A stretch of 64,000 nt of DNA from Allolobophora icterica (lineage: Eukaryota > Annelida > Clitellata > Crassiclitellata > Lumbricidae), in assembly GCA_963556255.1 (NCBI GenBank), contig OY744609.1, forward strand, positions 17,374,398 through 17,438,397, read 5' to 3'. Shown one piece after another: positions 43,085 to 64,000 of the stretch. Every line of letters begins with the position of its first letter. Position 1 is the stretch's first letter. A model generated the notes under the pieces. The model saw nothing but the letters and a program-made list of their open reading frames with translations. It did not search any database and was not told the DNA's origin. A program made the translations under genes and the position numbers.

Positions 43085-44160
43085 ATAGATGACTTTCTGA
43101 AAGTCATCAATATCCAACACAGATAAAAGTAGAAATGAAAAGTAGAAGTCATCTATATACAATACATAAGAAAGATAGAAGTAGAAATAGAAAGTAAAAG
43201 TCATCTATACAGAAGAAAGATACAAGTCATAGTGCGACCGTACGTTACCTGCTGGAATAACGTACGCGTACCGTACGTACGTTATCGAAAAAAATAACGT
43301 ACGCGTACCGTACGCGTACGTTAAAATGCCACAAGTTTATCTGATCATTCACAAAGAACCTCAATATAACTACGTGTATATAGTCTTATAACGTACGCTT
43401 ACGTAAAAAATGATCAGTTTAGCACTTGTAGCAGTATTACTCTCCCCGTACGCAGGCTTAATTATTTACGAACGGTACCGAAATTTAGTACTACCAATAA
43501 AAATGACCACTGGCACCGACCATCCTATAAAGTGTGCCGTAAAATCTTAATTATCTTCATATTATACATTAGACAGAATATTAGCAAGTTGGAATTTAAA
43601 AGTTTGAAAGTAGAGATCATTGAACATTACTGATGTAATGGTTAAAATTGTTTACGACTGTCAATCACCAACTATTATTGACTTTTCTTGTGCATAATGT
43701 TATGTATTTTATTTTCGTCATGAACTGATGTGAACGTACGGTAACGTACGGCATAATAACGTACGCGTACCGTACGTACGTTATAGAAAAAATAACGTAC
43801 GTACCGTACGTACGGTCGCACCTTGATACAAGTAGATATAGAAAGTAGAAGTCATCTATATACAATACAGATGAAAGATTTAAGTAGAAATAGAAGTAGA
43901 AGTCATCTGGTATATACAATACAGAAGAAATATGAAGTAGAAAGTATACAAGTCATCTACATAATATTACAGATGGATGTCATCTATATACAATACAGAA
44001 GTCATCTATATACAATACAGAAGAAAGATTTAAGTAGAAATAGGAGTAGAAGTCATCTATGTACAATACAGAAGAAATATGAAGTTGAAAGTAGAAGTCA
44101 TCTATACACAATACAGATGTCATCTATGTATACAATACAGAGGAAAGATGAGAGTAGAAA
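43085..44160. repeat. Minisatellite of AGTAGAAGTCATCTATATAC units, split by a MITE
   Basis: Degenerate units with GAAGTCATCTATATACAATA and CAGAAGAAAGAT at 43085-43230 and 43830-44160, on both sides of the element at 43232-43821. The long frames in the array are artefacts of the repeat. Confidence 0.85.
43232..43821. mobile_element. 590-bp MITE with CGTACG-rich inverted ends
   Basis: GTGCGACCGTACGT at the left and its inverse at the right. Each end region holds AACGTACGCGTACCGTACGT twice around an A-run. The interior is AT-rich without coding. It interrupts the minisatellite; no clear target duplication was found. Confidence 0.75.
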
Positions 44161-46690
44161 AAAGCGAATAAGGACTTGACAACAACCTTGAAATATGTGT
44201 GTTTGGTTCGCGGTCATTGATCGGGTTCTTTACGATTTCCTTTTTCCGAAAAGGCCAGAGACGTGCACAAGAGATTTAGAAACACACACTTAATTAAATT
44301 TATTCGGATGAGAAATGCATATTTTAATCAATATCATCATCATCTACGTTCACTTTTCTACAATCATAACATTCAAGTTTATTCGTCGTAATACCATGAC
44401 TTAGACACGAGTCACAATGCAACATGATAAGCGAAAGCCCAGCGGATGTATGCTTCAATTCACCTAATGTTCAAAGGTTTTCTAAGCGTTTACGATCCAC
44501 TGCGAGAATATGTGATTTCTCGGATAACATAACAAGGATAGCTTAGATGAAAGTTGAATACAATACTTACGAAAAAGATAGCTAAGAAAGTTCGGTAAAG
44601 CAGACAAGTCTGTAACGACCCTTGAGAGAAATATTGCCTATTATAGCAACAGAACAATTGAAACAAGTTCAAACAACCATCACAGTTTGCACTGGTTAAT
44701 TTCCAATTTACTGTTCACTTATAATGGGCCGACGTAGAGCAGCAGATTTTTATGTGCTAATACGCTTGATTATTTTGATAGCCAATGTACAGAGAATCAT
44801 GACTAAGTATCTGAAAATGATAAAGTACGGTATCTGAAAAACTCATTATGTTAAGTGGATTATAATTTCGAAGTGCGGTTTGCGAAGAAGCCATCACCGA
44901 CTGGTGGTCTTTTGCATTACGCTAGAAGTTTCCAGAATTGACTGGGCATAGCGCCACTCTGTAGGGGCCTAAATGCTTTAGTCGAATTAGCTTTACGACT
45001 AAGCAATATAGATTGGCCGTAATATTTACTGTATCTTAAATATTTACTGTATCTTAAATATTTACTGTATCTTAAAACCAGTGACAAATTATGCAATGGA
45101 GTAAAATCTGTCGAGCACTTCATTAAGAATCAGGCCCTGCCAGCAAGCCCACATAGAGCCTTATAAGACCCACATAGAGCCCATATGGGTCCCATCTAAT
45201 GCCCATGGAAATACTGGTAGGGTATACAAAGGCTAGCCTACCTTTGTATGCAACAAGGCAGCAACTGATCTATGAAATGACTGAGAGAATATTGCGATAT
45301 TAGGATCGGGGACGTAACGATAAACCAGTTAATTACTATCAGTGCGACAGTGACACGAGACGTAGGCTTCGTCTCCCTACGGCCCATCCCTGAATGCATC
45401 AACCTAAAACCTGAGGTTGTGAGTCAGTGTCGTCGCTATCGACTAGGACTGTATTAATATGCGATTCTTTGATTAAACGTTCACAGCTTTCGGCTAATAA
45501 AACTACGGATCCTGTTTAACTGAAATCATGAGATACGAGTCTGCAACGCATGGTCCGAATACTTGTAACAACAGCACCAAGAAATGTAAAGCCATGAATA
45601 TCGTCCGTTCGTCTCGTCTTCCGCTTTCTTTGTCGGCGAATCAGAAAACCAGCACCAACTCAAGAAGCTGTTTAACAAGAACAATAATAGACTTATTTAT
45701 TACACTTATTACAAACGCAATCCCAGTAAATCTAGGTGCGAGACAAATGCACGGGAACAGGTCATAGTTATGCAGAGTCTATTCAGCCGGCTCAAAGCCG
45801 CAGTCTTTGGATAATTGACTCAGCGGTTAACGACACGTGCTGCGCGATATGTGAAACGTATTTTGTGCACGCGTGTTTCTCAATACATTATTGTATGGGT
45901 AGGCCCCTATATCTGTAATTTTGCACGTGTGAATGTAGGCGAATCAAATCCCTCTGAATACGTTATTATCCCGGTAGGTCAAGAATAGGAACGAATCTTG
46001 GCTTTAGAGGTGAAGGTTCGTAGCAGTTTTAATTTATGTGGTTGGTAGGTACAACATTCAGATAGCAAAAGAATCAGAAACCACCTGATTATAATCCCAA
46101 ACATGAGAAGCCATCTATCACACTGCATCTCAACTCCTAATTGCCATTCTCACCTCCAACATCATATGCCTCACGCTCGTCTCTCACCTCAGGCTTTCGA
46201 CTAAAAATTAAAGTATCACCATTTAACAAAAATCCTACCCTGACTCATCTCATCCTTTGTCTTCCAATCTTTCTCGACCTAATCGAAACCAGCCTTAGCA
46301 GCTCCTCCCCTCTCTCGCCTCTTTGGCAACCGGACTTGGATTTCCACTTGATATCGCTCGTGAATAAGCTGGTTCCCTGTGCTTAGCCTTCAAGTGGCGC
46401 TTTAGAAATTTTGAGATTACGATTACGATAGGTAAATTATTTGTGAAATGGGTAAATTCGCTCTTTGCTAGATGAAAGGAAGACGTTCTTTTCCTGTTCA
46501 TAGGTTCCGTGCCCACAGAGGTTGAATCCAAATGTTCAATACAACTGCCCAGTGCATGTAACGAAAAACGTGTCTTTTACATTCATACAAATGCTTAAAT
46601 GCTTAAATGTATATTCGTAATTTAAATGTATAGAACAAACAGGAATAATCAACTGTTTTCGATGTGTAGAATAGGATTGTGGTAACTCTT
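44161..46690. other. Unassigned sequence between the reductase and calpain genes
   Basis: Apart from a triple 18-bp repeat (AAATATTTACTGTATCTT at 45020-45075), the CCATATGG MITE at 45135-45222 and a retroelement tail at 46380-46432, nothing was recognised. The last calpain exon may lie here: an AG followed by a Trp-led C-terminal exon was sought but not found. Confidence 0.5.
45135..45222. mobile_element. Small MITE of the CCATATGG family
   Basis: Starts CCCTGCCAGCAAGCCC, ends ATACTGGTAGGG, and contains GAGCCCATATGGGTCCCAT. Confidence 0.65.
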
Positions 46691-46692
46691 AC

Positions 46693-63452
<16,760 letters not shown>

Positions 63453-63559
63453 CTGAAAGAATATGGCCATCAAGAATCATTCAGAAATGTCTGATCATTT
63501 CATTGCCTTATAAAATAATTATAACAATTACTCGTCCCCTTACGTACATCCATTCGTCC

Positions 63560-64000
63560 ATCCACCCAGACCACCCTAAGCCACCCACCCACTCACTTAC
63601 TCACTCACCCATCCACCCTCCCACCCACCCACCCACCCACCCACCCACCCACCCACCCACCCACCCACCCACCCACCCACCCACCCACCCACCCACCCAC
63701 CCACCCACCACCCATCCATTCATTCATCCAACCAACCACCGATCCTCCACCCACCCACCTATCCATCCACCTACCGACCCAGTCCACCCACCCACCCATC
63801 CACCTATTCATCTACCCATACAACCACCCACCCACACCTACCCATCCATCCATCCATCCATCCATCCATCCATCCATCCATCCACCCAGTCCACACATCC
63901 ACCCATTCATCTATCTATCCATTCATCCATCCATCCATCCAACCATCCATCCATCCACCCAGTCCACACATCCACCCATTCATCTATCTATCCATTCATC
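63560..64000. repeat. (CCAC)n and (ATCC)n arrays at the window edge
   Basis: CCAC/CACC at 63600-63708, mixed CCAC/ATCC after it, and a duplicated block containing CCACCCAGTCCACACATCC and TTCATCTATCTATCCATTC (about 63880-63930 and 63955-64000). In a calpain intron. Confidence 0.92.

Noticed and set aside
44911..44960. Last calpain exon (WRYAQSILETSS on the minus strand)
   Set aside because: It has an AG before a Trp codon, but the peptide does not resemble the calpain C-terminus and the distance is large.

Overview
This is a window from a gene-sparse, repeat-rich eukaryotic nuclear genome. Coding sequence is split into short exons of about 40 to 350 bases by introns with GT-AG borders. Long microsatellites (CA, ATAC, AAT, GGAC), tRNA-headed SINEs, non-LTR retrotransposon pieces and many small terminal-inverted-repeat DNA elements fill the rest. 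The palindrome TAGGCCTA is strikingly frequent. A marine invertebrate, perhaps a deuterostome such as an echinoderm or hemichordate, fits; this is an inference from repeat style, not from a marker gene.

Three protein genes could be assembled exon by exon, with reading frames that close exactly.

(1) Minus strand, 12737 to 948: a 13-exon gene of the TRMT61 family (tRNA m1A58 methyltransferase). It encodes one predicted 744-residue polypeptide with a mitochondrial-type leader and two complete TRMT61-like modules in tandem. Intron positions and phases are the same in both modules (0,1,0,2,1,1). The first keeps the SAM-binding GSGSG motif and the conserved Asp. The second has lost both and looks like a catalytically dead copy. 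The end of module 1 and the start of module 2 lie in one uninterrupted exon, so this is a fusion and not two neighbouring genes. It is the most interesting object in the window.

(2) Plus strand, 34408 to 42629: a complete 10-exon aldo-keto reductase of 326 residues with an intact catalytic tetrad.

(3) Minus strand, 63452 to 46693: the 3' part of a classical calpain, from the catalytic Asn exon through the CBSW (C2-like) domain and the penta-EF-hand domain. The N-terminal exons with Cys and His lie beyond 64 kb and the very last exon was not found.

Layout: 0-13 kb is the TRMT61 tandem gene. 13-34 kb is intergenic and holds MITEs, a 440-bp foldback element, a 40-bp minisatellite, hAT elements with exact 8-bp target duplications, a hAT transposase C-terminal remnant, and CA and GGAC arrays. 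34-43 kb is the aldo-keto reductase gene, with SINEs, an hAT MITE, LINE pieces and microsatellites in its introns. 43-46.7 kb holds a CGTACG-rich MITE inside a minisatellite and unassigned sequence. 46.7-64 kb is the calpain gene, whose introns carry two LINE fragments, SINEs, an hAT MITE and tetranucleotide arrays. No rRNA, functional tRNA gene or CRISPR array was seen.
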